This document shows, one piece after another, positions 8,493 to 18,383 of a stretch of 64,000 bases of DNA. Position numbers and translations under genes: made by a program. How positions within the stretch are numbered: position 1 is the stretch's first letter; the number at the start of each line of letters is the position of its first letter. The notes below the pieces were generated by a model. That model was not told the origin of the DNA and made no database searches. It saw only the letters and a list, made by a program, of their open reading frames with translations. The stretch lies in NCBI RefSeq assembly GCF_938041965.1, contig NZ_CALISE010000022.1, positions 58,333 through 122,332 on the forward strand, written 5' to 3'. The DNA is from an uncultured Mogibacterium sp. (lineage in GTDB: Bacteria > Bacillota > Clostridia > Peptostreptococcales > Anaerovoracaceae).

Positions 8493-8506
8493 TAATTAAC
8501 ATGATG

Positions 8507-8535
8507 ATTGTGTGAAGATGCGGATATGAGGTCAA
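8507..8535 (-). promoter_or_regulatory. Probable clpB promoter
   Basis: On the minus strand TTGACC (8530-8535) and CACAAT (8507-8512) are 17 bases apart, placing the start site just upstream of the CIRCE element. The -10 box is weak (4/6), so the exact box is uncertain. The location relative to CIRCE is what supports it. Confidence 0.45.
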
Positions 8536-8572
8536 ACTTTAGATTACATTGTTTTATTGTATTAACCGCTAA

Positions 8573-9310
8573 TTATGACAAGATAATACCGTTAAGTATA
8601 GCTGAATATATGCCACCAGTTAATGGATGAAGTATCTTGCTCACAAGACCAAACAGTAACATTAACAGTAAGATAATACCTCCGTACTGGTACACAGCAG
8701 AGTACCAACTTGTTTTGCGTAGGTTAAATAGTTCCGTTACTAATCCAAATCCATCAAGTGGAGGCACTGGAATCAAGTTAAATACCATCAGCGTTATATT
8801 GACCATTACTACATATAAAAATATTTTTGTTGTGATTCCTTGAAACGAGTCTTCCAGTATGGCCCCTCTGCCCCACATGTTAATCGAAATACGTGTTATA
8901 AAGGCGAAAACTATCGCAATAATAAAATTCATAGATACTCCTGCGATAGAGACTATAAACTCATTTAGCCTAGGATGCTTATAATAGCGATTGTCAATCT
9001 GAACGGGTATTCCCCAGCCAAATCCACAGAATATCAGCGCTGCAAATCCGAATGGATCAATGTGTTTTACAGGATTAACAGTCAATCTTCCCTGTATTCT
9101 TGGGGTCGGATCACCAAATGCATTAGATGCAAACGCATGTGCAAATTCATGAAAGGATAGCCCTACGATTATACCCGGCAAGGTTAATAGCATGTCAAAG
9201 AAGTATGCTTTGGGATCGCTAAGTCCTCCATCCAGGAAATTCGTAACCAATAGTAAAATTAATATAATTCCTGGTCCAGAGCGAAGTAAATTTTTTAAAT
9301 TATCTCTCAT
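8573..9310 (-). CDS. Site-2-protease family (M50) membrane metalloprotease
   Basis: This is an integral membrane zinc protease of the YwhC/RIP branch, 245 residues, without a PDZ domain. Seen are several hydrophobic segments, the zinc motif HEFAHAF (HExxH) in an early helix, the NPVKHIDPFG loop, and the C-terminal NLIPVPPLDG segment carrying the third metal ligand. AGGA precedes the ATG. It follows miaB by 14 bases in the plsY/gpsA-miaB operon. The substrate is not evident. It is distinct from the rseP homologue in the ispG operon. Confidence 0.9.
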   Translation of the reverse strand: MRDNLKNLLRSGPGIILILLLVTNFLDGGLSDPKAYFFDMLLTLPGIIVGLSFHEFAHAFASNAFGDPTPRIQGRLTVNPVKHIDPFGFAALIFCGFGWGIPVQIDNRYYKHPRLNEFIVSIAGVSMNFIIAIVFAFITRISINMWGRGAILEDSFQGITTKIFLYVVMVNITLMVFNLIPVPPLDGFGLVTELFNLRKTSWYSAVYQYGGIILLLMLLFGLVSKILHPLTGGIYSAILNGIILS

Positions 9311-9324
9311 ATCATTATCCTATT

Positions 9325-10638
9325 TTATGCAAGTACTCCATCGATGCTGAATGTTTTACATTCAGTAATTCTAACATCTACTAGATGACCAGTAATATCT
9401 CTCCCTGAAGAGACATTTACGAGTTTAAACCCATCTGTCCTTCCAGAATATGATTTATCATCCTTTCGACTGGAGCCGTCAATAAGCACCTTGACAGTTT
9501 TGTCTGAAAGTTGTTCATTCTTCTCCAGCGAGTACTTATTTACAACTTCATTTAGTCGTTCAAATCTCTCGTGCTTAATATCGTATGGTATCTGGTCTGA
9601 AAACCCAGCTGCTGGTGTCCCTTCTCGTGGTGAATAGATAAAAGTAAAAGCAGAATCGTATTTCACGTATTCTACTAATGATAATGTATCCTCAAACTCC
9701 GCCTCTGTCTCACCTGGGAAACCTACAATTATGTCCGTAGTAATAGCGATATCTGGACATGCTAACTTAAGCTTATTTATGATATCGATATACTTCTCTC
9801 TGTCGTATCGCCTATTCATGCGTTTCAGTACTGAGCTACTACCTGATTGTACGGGCAGATGTATATGTTTACATAGTTTTTCGCATGTTCTATAACAGTC
9901 TATAAGCTCGTCTGATAAATCCTTAGGATTAGAAGTCATAAACCTAATTCGCTCAAGTCCTTCTATGTCATTAATTGCTCTTACGAGTGTTGGGAAAGTA
10001 TTCCCTTTGTCATCAATAAATGAATTAACATTTTGTCCGAGAAGCATAACTTCAATTGCTCCATCAGCAACGAGCTTTTCTACCTCGCATACTACATCCT
10101 CAAGAGAGCGACTCTTTTCTCTACCGCGTGTATAAGGGACTATGCAGTAAGTGCAGAAATTGTTGCATCCATATGTTATATTGACAAGAGCCTTGTGCTT
10201 ATAAAGCCTCTTTGATTCCTTTTCGTCTGGCACGATAGAATTATTTGCGGTAATAGAAAACTGCTTTTTACCTGTTGATAGTCTATCATTGAGAAGTCTA
10301 GGAAAATCACCAATAGTCTGTGTACCGAATACTACGTCTACCCATGAAAAGCTCTTTTTTATCTCATCTTGAACGCGTGGCTGCTGCGGCATACATCCGC
10401 AGACACACACAATTCTCGTATCTTTATTCTCATCACGCCTTTTTTTAAACTGCCCCAGCATTCCGTAGAATCTCTTATCAGCATGTTCACGAACACTGCA
10501 CGTATTAAGTACGACAACTTCTGCTTTAAAAGGGTCATATGCTAGAACATATCCCATACTTTCGAGCATTCCCGCGATATTCTCGGAATCATGTTCATTC
10601 ATTTGACATCCGAATGTTATAATGTGATATCTCTTCAT
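9325..10638 (-). CDS. miaB: tRNA-2-methylthio-N6-dimethylallyladenosine synthase
   Basis: MiaB is a radical-SAM methylthiotransferase that adds a methylthio group to i6A37 of tRNAs, using two [4Fe-4S] clusters. The 437 residues show an N-terminal UPF0004 domain with cysteines in FGCQMNEHDS, NTCSVRE and CVCGCM. The radical-SAM CxxxCxxC follows (GCNNFCTYCIVP), then a C-terminal TRAM domain. It starts 3 bases after the plsY-gpsA stop, so it is translationally close-coupled to it. Confidence 0.97.
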   Translation of the reverse strand: MKRYHIITFGCQMNEHDSENIAGMLESMGYVLAYDPFKAEVVVLNTCSVREHADKRFYGMLGQFKKRRDENKDTRIVCVCGCMPQQPRVQDEIKKSFSWVDVVFGTQTIGDFPRLLNDRLSTGKKQFSITANNSIVPDEKESKRLYKHKALVNITYGCNNFCTYCIVPYTRGREKSRSLEDVVCEVEKLVADGAIEVMLLGQNVNSFIDDKGNTFPTLVRAINDIEGLERIRFMTSNPKDLSDELIDCYRTCEKLCKHIHLPVQSGSSSVLKRMNRRYDREKYIDIINKLKLACPDIAITTDIIVGFPGETEAEFEDTLSLVEYVKYDSAFTFIYSPREGTPAAGFSDQIPYDIKHERFERLNEVVNKYSLEKNEQLSDKTVKVLIDGSSRKDDKSYSGRTDGFKLVNVSSGRDITGHLVDVRITECKTFSIDGVLA

Positions 10639-10641
10639 CTA

Positions 10642-12573
10642 TTATTTGTTCTCTTGCTTCCTATCTCTATTCATAAGCATCTCGACAGCATCTCGTGGAT
10701 TTAGTTTGCCATCGATTACTGCTTTTATAGCATTCGTAATAGGCATGTCAACCTTGAGCTTTTTAGCCAATTTACTTGCAGCTTCTACTGTATAAATTCC
10801 TTCTACAGTGGTTTTAATTTCTGCAACTGCTTCTCCTGGTGTCATGCCGCCACCAATTAAAAGACCACATCTTCTATTTCTTGATAGATCAGAAGAACAT
10901 GTAACCATTAGATCGCCGATTCCCGAAAGCCCAGAAAAAGTCTCACTGTTTGCACCCATAGTTTCACCAAGTCTTGATATCTCGTGAATTCCTCTAGTCA
11001 TAAGTGCAGCTTTGGAATTGTCACCAAAATTCATGCCATCCGTTATTCCAGTACCCAAAGCGATTACATTTTTGAGGGCTCCGCCAAGCTCAACTCCGAT
11101 TATGTCGTTAGTGGTATACACCCTAAAGGTTTTGCTCATCATTATATTCTGAATCTCTTTAGCAGCCTTCTCATCTTCCGATGCAACTACAACAGTGGTT
11201 GGGTAATTACGGACAATCTCCTCCGCATGCGAAGGCCCAGAAACAGCAACATATTTATTTTTAATATACTTCTTAGCAATTTGAGACATAGTCTTAAGAG
11301 ATTTGTTCTCTATTCCTTTTGCTAAGTTAACAATTATGGCATTTTTATCTATATACTTTGCATTCTTCTCGAGGAAAGCACCGAATTGCTGCGCTGGAAT
11401 AGCAAATATAATTATATCTCGCTTACCAACAGCAGTTCTGATGTTAGATGTGAATCTAATCTTGTCATAAAGCAAAGCTCCTGGTAAATACTTTTCATTT
11501 ACCCTGCTTTCTCGCGTGTTATTTATATCTTCTTTATTACGACCATATATCGTTACACGGTGCCCGTTATGTGCTATTACATTAGCAATCGCAGTACCAA
11601 AACTTCCATTTCCAATTACCGACACTACTCTCTTGTCTTCTGTTTTTAAGCGAGGAATATCAACATCCTTATAATAATCAATTGGTTTATCTGATACCTT
11701 AATTTTAGTGTGTTCTATAGCGGTTGCTTCACTCACAAGTTTATTATCTGAACCAATGATCATCATATCATCTTTTTCATCGTTGGCCCGTTCATCTGTA
11801 CCACTATCGCTTTTCACATTTATCTGTTCTTCATTATCTTCATGTTTGAGACTATTTTCAGATTCAGATGCTTTGGAAATCTTTTTATTGATAGCAGATT
11901 TTCCAGATATATCAGAGTTATTAACAGTGTTTGTTTTATTAATATTCTCTGGTTCATCTAGCTGCTCTCTTAGCTTCTCTTTAATTTTTGAACCGATGCT
12001 TAATTCCTTCTCTTCGCCTTTCATCAGCCTCTTAATATTCCCACGATGAGTGAATAAGATTATAAATGTCATCAGGATTGCAATCGGTAATGCTTTTGGA
12101 TAGTAATAAAGCATCAAGAATGGATATATCATCGCTGCAGTTATTGACCCAAGTGACATCTTTTTCGATGCCGCTGCAACAACAACAGCTATTAACGCTG
12201 CTGCAAACATGCTAGGCCAATTTAAAGCCATAGCTGCTCCTAGAAAAGTAGCAACTCCTTTGCCACCCTTGAATTTAAATACGACTGGATAAATATGTCC
12301 GATAACCACGGCAGCAAATGCAAGCATTGCCCCAAGATTATTAAATCTACCCTGTGCAATATGAACTGCTATAAATCCCTTAAACACATCTATCAGCAAT
12401 GTACATATTGCTGCTTTGGTCCCCAGAACCCTTAGTACATTGGTTGTTCCAGCATTTCCACTTCCAGACTTTTTGATGTCTATTCCGTAGAATCGGCCTA
12501 TTAATGTTGCTGGGGATATATTACCGATAAGATATGCAAAAGTTACAATGATTATAAGCGGTAAATATTTCAT
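10642..12573 (-). CDS. plsY-gpsA: Fused acyl-phosphate:G3P acyltransferase PlsY - G3P dehydrogenase GpsA
   Basis: One 643-residue frame holds two complete enzymes. PlsY (about 1-190) is a multi-span membrane protein with SGSGNAGTTN, FKGGKGVAT and THRGNIKRLMKGEE motifs. It transfers the acyl group from acyl-phosphate to glycerol 3-phosphate. A charged, Ser/Asn/Lys-rich linker follows (191-314). GpsA (315-643) has the NAD loop VIGNGSFGTA, SGPSHAEE and GALKNVIALGTG, and makes glycerol 3-phosphate from dihydroxyacetone phosphate. The fusion would tether G3P production to its acylation at the membrane. It overlaps der by one base (TAATG). No break or stop is visible in the linker. Confidence 0.95.
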   Translation of the reverse strand: MKYLPLIIIVTFAYLIGNISPATLIGRFYGIDIKKSGSGNAGTTNVLRVLGTKAAICTLLIDVFKGFIAVHIAQGRFNNLGAMLAFAAVVIGHIYPVVFKFKGGKGVATFLGAAMALNWPSMFAAALIAVVVAAASKKMSLGSITAAMIYPFLMLYYYPKALPIAILMTFIILFTHRGNIKRLMKGEEKELSIGSKIKEKLREQLDEPENINKTNTVNNSDISGKSAINKKISKASESENSLKHEDNEEQINVKSDSGTDERANDEKDDMMIIGSDNKLVSEATAIEHTKIKVSDKPIDYYKDVDIPRLKTEDKRVVSVIGNGSFGTAIANVIAHNGHRVTIYGRNKEDINNTRESRVNEKYLPGALLYDKIRFTSNIRTAVGKRDIIIFAIPAQQFGAFLEKNAKYIDKNAIIVNLAKGIENKSLKTMSQIAKKYIKNKYVAVSGPSHAEEIVRNYPTTVVVASEDEKAAKEIQNIMMSKTFRVYTTNDIIGVELGGALKNVIALGTGITDGMNFGDNSKAALMTRGIHEISRLGETMGANSETFSGLSGIGDLMVTCSSDLSRNRRCGLLIGGGMTPGEAVAEIKTTVEGIYTVEAASKLAKKLKVDMPITNAIKAVIDGKLNPRDAVEMLMNRDRKQENK

Positions 12574-13892
12574 TACTGATCTCCCTTTTTCTCATTAAAT
12601 AAGAATTTGATAGGTGTTCCTTCAAAATCATACGCTTCACGGAGCTTGTTCTCGAGGTATCTCGAATAAGAGAAGTGCATCAGCTCTCGTGAATTTATAT
12701 TGAATGAAAATAACGGTGGTCTTGAACCTATCTGACTAGCATAATAAATCTTGAGACGCTTACCTTTATCTGAAGGTGGCTGTCTCATCATTACAGCGTC
12801 TTCAATAATGCTGTTTAGCTTACCTGTCGTTATTCTCCTAGACCTGATTTCCTCAATCTTGGAAGCCTTGTCTATAATATCAAATATCCTCTTTTTCTCT
12901 AGTACAGATGTAAATATTATAGGCGCATAGGAAACGAACTGTAGATCTGCCCTAAGTGTGCGTTCGTAGTCTCGCATAGTATTTGTCTCTTTTGCAACAA
13001 GATCCCACTTGTTAACCACTATCATCAGACCCTTACCGGCTTCATGAGCAATGCCAAGAATTTTCTTGTCCTGTTCAGTAAGTCCTTCCATAGCATCTAT
13101 CATCATGATGCATATGTCGCATCTTTCAACAGCTGTAACGGCTCTGATAACACTGAAGTGTTCAATGGAGTCATTTACCTTACTCTTACGTCTGAGCCCT
13201 GCTGTGTCAATAAGTGTATATTCCCTGTCTTTATAAGTAAATGGAGTGTCTATAGAGTCACGAGTAGTTCCAGCAATCGGCGAGACAATTACGCGCTTCT
13301 CGTTAGTGAGTGCATTTACTAGGGAAGATTTTCCCACGTTTGGCTTTCCTATGATAGCAATTTTAGTCGATTCTTCATACCCATATATTTCATCTGGAAA
13401 GCCTGCAACTATTGCATCTAACAAGTCTCCGATATTAAGCATATTGACAGAGCTGATCGCAATAGGCTCCCCTAATCCCAGTTCATAGAAATCATAAATA
13501 TTATCACCATACTTGGTTGGATTATCGACCTTATTGACTACAAGAATTATTTCCTTGCCGGTTCTACGTAAGATATCAGCAACGTCATGGTCTGCCGAAG
13601 TCAGACCTTCTTTACCGTCTACCATAAACACAATAACATCAGCAAGTTCCATCGCAGTCACAGCCTGCTCTCTCATCTGAGAGAGGATTACATCGCTCGT
13701 ATTTGCTTCTATACCACCAGTATCGACAATAGCGAACTCCCTGCCGTTCCATTCAGTCTCTGCGTAGATTCTGTCGCGTGTAACTCCCGGGGTATCCTGA
13801 ACGATGGCTTTTCTTTCTCCAATTATTCTATTAAAGAATGTAGATTTTCCTACGTTAGGTCTACCTACAACTGCGAGTATAGGTTTACTCAT
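12573..13892 (-). CDS. der: Ribosome-assembly GTPase Der (EngA)
   Basis: Der is a tandem-GTPase needed for 50S subunit maturation. G-domain 1 has GRPNVGKST, DTPGV and NKVD. G-domain 2 has GKPNVGKSS, DTAGL and NKWD. A C-terminal KH-like domain follows, ending near FEGTPIKFLF. I chose the ATG at 13892 (MSKPILAVVG, 439 residues) because AGGAGG lies 9 bases before it and the family starts there. An upstream in-frame start at 13925 would fall inside ftsY. It overlaps ftsY by 8 bases and plsY-gpsA by 1. Confidence 0.97.
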   Translation of the reverse strand: MSKPILAVVGRPNVGKSTFFNRIIGERKAIVQDTPGVTRDRIYAETEWNGREFAIVDTGGIEANTSDVILSQMREQAVTAMELADVIVFMVDGKEGLTSADHDVADILRRTGKEIILVVNKVDNPTKYGDNIYDFYELGLGEPIAISSVNMLNIGDLLDAIVAGFPDEIYGYEESTKIAIIGKPNVGKSSLVNALTNEKRVIVSPIAGTTRDSIDTPFTYKDREYTLIDTAGLRRKSKVNDSIEHFSVIRAVTAVERCDICIMMIDAMEGLTEQDKKILGIAHEAGKGLMIVVNKWDLVAKETNTMRDYERTLRADLQFVSYAPIIFTSVLEKKRIFDIIDKASKIEEIRSRRITTGKLNSIIEDAVMMRQPPSDKGKRLKIYYASQIGSRPPLFSFNINSRELMHFSYSRYLENKLREAYDFEGTPIKFLFNEKKGDQ

Positions 13893-14781
13893 CGAAAATA
13901 CCTCCTGCAAATTCCTTTGGGTCAAATTCCTTCAGGTCGTGAATTCCTTCACCTACTCCTATGAACTTGATCGGAAGATCGTACTCATCAGTTACAGTAA
14001 TAGAAATTCCTCCTCTAGCTGTTCCATCAAGCTTTGTAAGAACTATGCCAGTGATATCTGCTATTTCTGAAAATTCTTTAGCTTGGCTGATTGCATTCTT
14101 ACCAGTGGTCGAATCAAGCACTATCAGCGTCTCCCTCGAAGCTTCTGGATACTCACGGCTGATGATTTTATCCATTTTCTCGAGTTCCTTCATAAGGTTG
14201 GTCTTATTCTGAAGCCTTCCTGCGGTATCGCATATTAGGACATCTATATCATTTGCCCTTGCAGACTGTACAGCATCATATATTACTGCGGCTGGGTCAG
14301 TCCCTTCTTCATGTCTAATAACTCGAACTCCTGAACGGTTTCCCCACTCTACAAGCTGATCTGCGGCCGCTGCACGAAATGTGTCCGCAGCTGCAAGCAG
14401 AACACTGTGACCGCGTTCTTTGAACATGTTTGCCAGCTTACCTATAGATGTAGTCTTACCTCCACCATTAATACCTATCATCAGAATAACGAGTGGATAA
14501 TCACTTGAAAGTTTATTTCTATCACCTTTGTCGACAATTTCAGCTATAACATCTGCAAGTGCGCGCTTGATATCTTCCGGCTTAGTAAGATACTTTGCGT
14601 TAATACGCTTTCTTAGCATGTCCATTATCTTATCCGTCGTTTCAATGCCGATATCAGATATTACCAGTGACTCCTCGAGTTCCTCATAAAATTCCTCATC
14701 GATATTGGGGTTACCGACGATTACATTGGTAACCTTTTCCGTAAATTTTCGAAATGTGCTTTTATCTTTAAAAAGTCCCAT
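13885..14781 (-). CDS. ftsY: Signal recognition particle receptor FtsY
   Basis: FtsY docks SRP-ribosome complexes at the membrane, with reciprocal GTPase activation with Ffh. The 298 residues comprise the N helical bundle (about 1-90) and the G domain: GINGGGKTTS P-loop, DTAGRLQNK, TKLDGTARGG and GVGEGIHDL. The acidic A-domain found in enterobacteria is absent, as in many Gram-positives. It lies 34 bases after smc in the rnc-smc-ftsY order common in Firmicutes, and ends inside the first codons of der. Confidence 0.97.
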   Translation of the reverse strand: MGLFKDKSTFRKFTEKVTNVIVGNPNIDEEFYEELEESLVISDIGIETTDKIMDMLRKRINAKYLTKPEDIKRALADVIAEIVDKGDRNKLSSDYPLVILMIGINGGGKTTSIGKLANMFKERGHSVLLAAADTFRAAAADQLVEWGNRSGVRVIRHEEGTDPAAVIYDAVQSARANDIDVLICDTAGRLQNKTNLMKELEKMDKIISREYPEASRETLIVLDSTTGKNAISQAKEFSEIADITGIVLTKLDGTARGGISITVTDEYDLPIKFIGVGEGIHDLKEFDPKEFAGGIFDE

Positions 14782-14815
14782 CTTTATCCTTTCCAGCTAA
14801 AGCTGTACAAGTTGT

Positions 14816-17800
14816 CTATTCGTTCGAATACTCGCTTGGATCAAATCCGTCTTCAAACTTAAGTGAAAGCACTCTGGAGATACCCTGCTCTGGCATTGTT
14901 ACCCCGTAGAGCACATCTGCATGCTCCATAGTTGCTTTGTGGTGAGTTATGAGTGCAAACTGAACGTCTTCAAAGCGTTTAAGGTAACTTGAGAATCTCT
15001 CAATATTTGCCTCATCAAGTGCCGCCTCCACCTCGTCAAGAATGCAAAAAGGCGTTGGTTTAGCCTTAATTACAGCAAACATCAGCGCAATCGCTGTCAG
15101 AGTCTTCTCTCCGCCTGACATCAAATTGATATTCTTGAGCTTCTTGCCCGGTGGCTGTGCGATAATCTCAATGCCCGATGACAGAGGATCGTTTTCATCT
15201 TCAAGTCTAAGTTCAGCGTGACCACCTCCGAATAATTCTCTAAAGCTATGCTCAAAGTTAATGACCACCTTATCGAAATTCTCTTTGAACTTATCCCTTA
15301 TATTGCGCTCCATGTTGGTAATAATTGACCGGAGCTCCTTCATAGCTGTAGAAATATCGTTTTCCTGTGCCGTCATAAACTCATATCTCCTGCTTACCGA
15401 CTTATACTCCTCAATAGAGGATATATTTACATCGCCTAGTTCAGCCATACGAAGCTTGATTTCCTTAGCTTCTTTATTACCAGCAGTGATACCAAAATCA
15501 TCGTCTCTGATATCCTGTGCCTCAGCGAATGAAACTTCGAATTCATCCCATAGCTTATCCTTCTGTGTATCGAGCAGGGTTTCGCTCTTAGCGCTCTTAA
15601 CCTCCAGCTTATACTTAGCATCTTGCAGTTCATTTAGTTCATGTGCAAGTTTCTTTTGATCCTTAATAGCCTCTTCGTAAGCTGCCTTGCTTTCATCAAT
15701 AGATTTACCCAGAAGCTTAATGCGATCTTCTAGACCTTGCTTATGCTCAGTCAACTGTGCAATTTTCTCACTCGATTCATCATCGCTACTGGTAAGCATA
15801 TGATGCTTTTCCTTAAGCTCTTCATACGCTTTTGTGGCCTCCTCCAGCTCGTTTTCAAGGTCTGTTATAGTGTCTCTAACTCGTTCAATCAATTCGTTTA
15901 AACCGAGAATTCTCGCATCCTGCTCACTTAACTGAAGTTTATTTTCTAGTGTTACCTCACGAAGCTTATTAACTCGATCATCGTACTTCTCAGCCTCTCC
16001 CATGAGCTCATCAATATGCTTATTGAGTCTAGTGATTTCTGCTTCTGCATCTGCTATTTCAGCTCTATGCTTTGTGACCATTTCAGTAGCTCTATCGATA
16101 TCTCCATTAAGTGTATCGAGTTCACTTGCATAAAGGTCTTTGTGTGCACCAGCATCGTCAGTCAGCTTTTTGATTCGCTCGAGTTCACTTGCGATTACAC
16201 CTTTGTCAACTTCTATCTGCTGGAGCTCGTCATATGCCATTGCTCTAGATTCTTTGAGCTCTGCAATTTTAACATTAGCGTCTGCGATTTCTTCTCTAAG
16301 TGTAGCTATCTGATCTTTATACTTTAGAACAGCCTCACTCAGTTCCTTAATTTCATTTTTACGTTCGAGTATATTAGCAGACTTATTTTTAAATTTTCCA
16401 CCTGTAATTGCTCCACTCGAGTTGATTACCTCACCGTCTGTAGTAACAATTCTGTAGCCCTTGCTAGTCATCTTTGAAATTCTGACCGCATCGTCCATGT
16501 TGCTAGTAAAGATGACGCGACCTAGCAGATACTCGAGAATACTGTGGAATTTATCATCAGCTTTAACAATCTCAGATGCAACTCCAAGATATCCAGGAGC
16601 ATTCTCAATCTCGCGCTCTGGATGCTGTTTGTTATATCTAATAGATGATAGTGGTAGGAACGTTGCTCTCCCAGCCTTATTATCCTTTAGCCATCTTACC
16701 GCAGATTTTGCCGAAGCATCATCGTCACAGATGATGTTCTGCATTGCCGCCCCAAGAGCAGTTTCGGTTGCAACCTCATACCCAGTTGGAACTTTGATTA
16801 AATCTGAAACTGTACCGATAATACCCCTAGTATGCTGCTTCATCAGCAATCTAACAGCATTGTTATATCCCTCATAGTTGCTCTCCATCTCTTCGATGGT
16901 GTTCTTTCGCGCGAGAGTTCTATTGTACTTATTGCTGAGGTCTTCTATCTGTTTAGCACTATTACCAGCCTGTTCTTCTAGCGATCTAATATTTGCAATA
17001 ATCTCATTAATCTGACTTGCTGCAACATTCTGCCTATTCTCTACTTCTCTATACTGTTCTTCTAGTTGCTTAAGCTGACGGGCATTTTCTGCATCAGTCT
17101 CGTCTTTGCCACTATATTCTTCGCTCAGTTTTTCTTTTCTGTCATTTAGCGTGGTTACATAATTCTCTAGAGTTGATATATCTGCCTTTCTAGTAATATT
17201 CTTGTTGCTAAGGCTGATAATATCATCTTTACTATTTTCAATCTCTGAGTTAATAGCTTCCAGCTTTCTCTTACTCTCATTGAAGTCAGCTTCAGCTTCC
17301 TGAAGAGCAGCTAGAGCCTGCTCCTTCTCTGCTCTATATGATTTTTCATTTGCTTCTAGTTCTGCAAAATTATTGTTTTCTACCTTGAGTTTATTCTTCG
17401 TCTCTTCGATGACAGATTCGAGTCTTGTTAGTTCACGTTCGATGCCTTGAATCTTTTCTTCATTTACCTGTCCACGGCTCGTAATAGTATTGAGCTCTTC
17501 AATCTTTTCTAAAAGCTCAGCATTCGCTTCCTCGTATGCCTGATCAAGCATCGATGACTTATCTCTTATTTCCTCAATCTTAAGTTCAATGTTTTCAGAT
17601 CTCTCATCTATAGCCCTAAGCTGATTTTCCATCTCGATAAGTTCATTGCGAGAATTTTCAACAGTGCGAATTAAACCATCAATATTGTGAATGATGATAT
17701 TAACACCTACGTACTTATATCTGTCGCGGAGGACGATATATTCACTTGCCTTTTCAGACTCATCCTTCAGCGTTCCTATGCGGCCTTCAATTTCAGCAAT

Positions 17801-18382
17801 AATATCCTTAACTCGCTCGAGATTATCAGATGCGGAAGCAAGCTTCCTTTCAGCCTCAGCCTTTCTACTCTTATACAGAACTACCCCCGCAGCTTCCTCA
17901 AATATCTCTCTGCGATTCTCAGGCTTAGTGCTGACAATTTCCTGAATCTTACCCTGTCCAATAATAGAGTATCCGTCAACGCCTATTCCGGTGTCCATAA
18001 ACAGCTCTTTAATGTCTCTCAGTCTGCACTGGTTACCGTTTATCAGATATTCACTCTCACCAGATCTATACATACGACGAGTAACCTGCACTTCGTTATA
18101 CTCAAGAGGCAATATTGATAGCGAATTATCTATAACAAGAGAAACTTCGGCCATACCCTTAGGCTTTCTGGTCGCAGTTCCTGCAAATATAACATCATCC
18201 ATCTTACCGCCTCGAAGCGACTTCGGACTCTGTTCACCAAGCACCCAACGTAGTGCATCACTGATGTTGCTCTTACCGCTTCCGTTAGGTCCTACAATGC
18301 ATGTTATTCCATCATTTAAGTCTATTGTTACGGGATCTGCAAATGATTTAAATCCCTGTAGCTCAATTCGTTTAAAATACAA
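14816..18382 (-). CDS. smc: Chromosome segregation ATPase SMC
   Basis: SMC forms the condensin core with ScpA/ScpB and loads at the origin to organise the chromosome. The head has Walker A GPNGSGKSN near the N-terminus. Long coiled-coil arms flank a hinge (about 510-670). The C-terminal head has LMSGGEKTL and Walker B FCILDEVEAALDE. I start at the TTG at 18382 (reading YFKRIELQGFKSF), giving 1188 residues, the family length. It directly follows the rnc stop with AAGGGAG 9 bases upstream. A longer ATG start at 18409 would overlap rnc and add non-conserved residues. Confidence 0.96.
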   Translation of the reverse strand: MYFKRIELQGFKSFADPVTIDLNDGITCIVGPNGSGKSNISDALRWVLGEQSPKSLRGGKMDDVIFAGTATRKPKGMAEVSLVIDNSLSILPLEYNEVQVTRRMYRSGESEYLINGNQCRLRDIKELFMDTGIGVDGYSIIGQGKIQEIVSTKPENRREIFEEAAGVVLYKSRKAEAERKLASASDNLERVKDIIAEIEGRIGTLKDESEKASEYIVLRDRYKYVGVNIIIHNIDGLIRTVENSRNELIEMENQLRAIDERSENIELKIEEIRDKSSMLDQAYEEANAELLEKIEELNTITSRGQVNEEKIQGIERELTRLESVIEETKNKLKVENNNFAELEANEKSYRAEKEQALAALQEAEADFNESKRKLEAINSEIENSKDDIISLSNKNITRKADISTLENYVTTLNDRKEKLSEEYSGKDETDAENARQLKQLEEQYREVENRQNVAASQINEIIANIRSLEEQAGNSAKQIEDLSNKYNRTLARKNTIEEMESNYEGYNNAVRLLMKQHTRGIIGTVSDLIKVPTGYEVATETALGAAMQNIICDDDASAKSAVRWLKDNKAGRATFLPLSSIRYNKQHPEREIENAPGYLGVASEIVKADDKFHSILEYLLGRVIFTSNMDDAVRISKMTSKGYRIVTTDGEVINSSGAITGGKFKNKSANILERKNEIKELSEAVLKYKDQIATLREEIADANVKIAELKESRAMAYDELQQIEVDKGVIASELERIKKLTDDAGAHKDLYASELDTLNGDIDRATEMVTKHRAEIADAEAEITRLNKHIDELMGEAEKYDDRVNKLREVTLENKLQLSEQDARILGLNELIERVRDTITDLENELEEATKAYEELKEKHHMLTSSDDESSEKIAQLTEHKQGLEDRIKLLGKSIDESKAAYEEAIKDQKKLAHELNELQDAKYKLEVKSAKSETLLDTQKDKLWDEFEVSFAEAQDIRDDDFGITAGNKEAKEIKLRMAELGDVNISSIEEYKSVSRRYEFMTAQENDISTAMKELRSIITNMERNIRDKFKENFDKVVINFEHSFRELFGGGHAELRLEDENDPLSSGIEIIAQPPGKKLKNINLMSGGEKTLTAIALMFAVIKAKPTPFCILDEVEAALDEANIERFSSYLKRFEDVQFALITHHKATMEHADVLYGVTMPEQGISRVLSLKFEDGFDPSEYSNE

Positions 18383-18383
18383 G

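Noticed and set aside
11632..12003. PlsY-GpsA fusion as a simple frameshift artefact
   Set aside because: The 124-residue linker has no stop and ordinary polar linker composition. No ribosome site followed by a start was found that would suggest a hidden separate gpsA, though sequencing error cannot be fully excluded.
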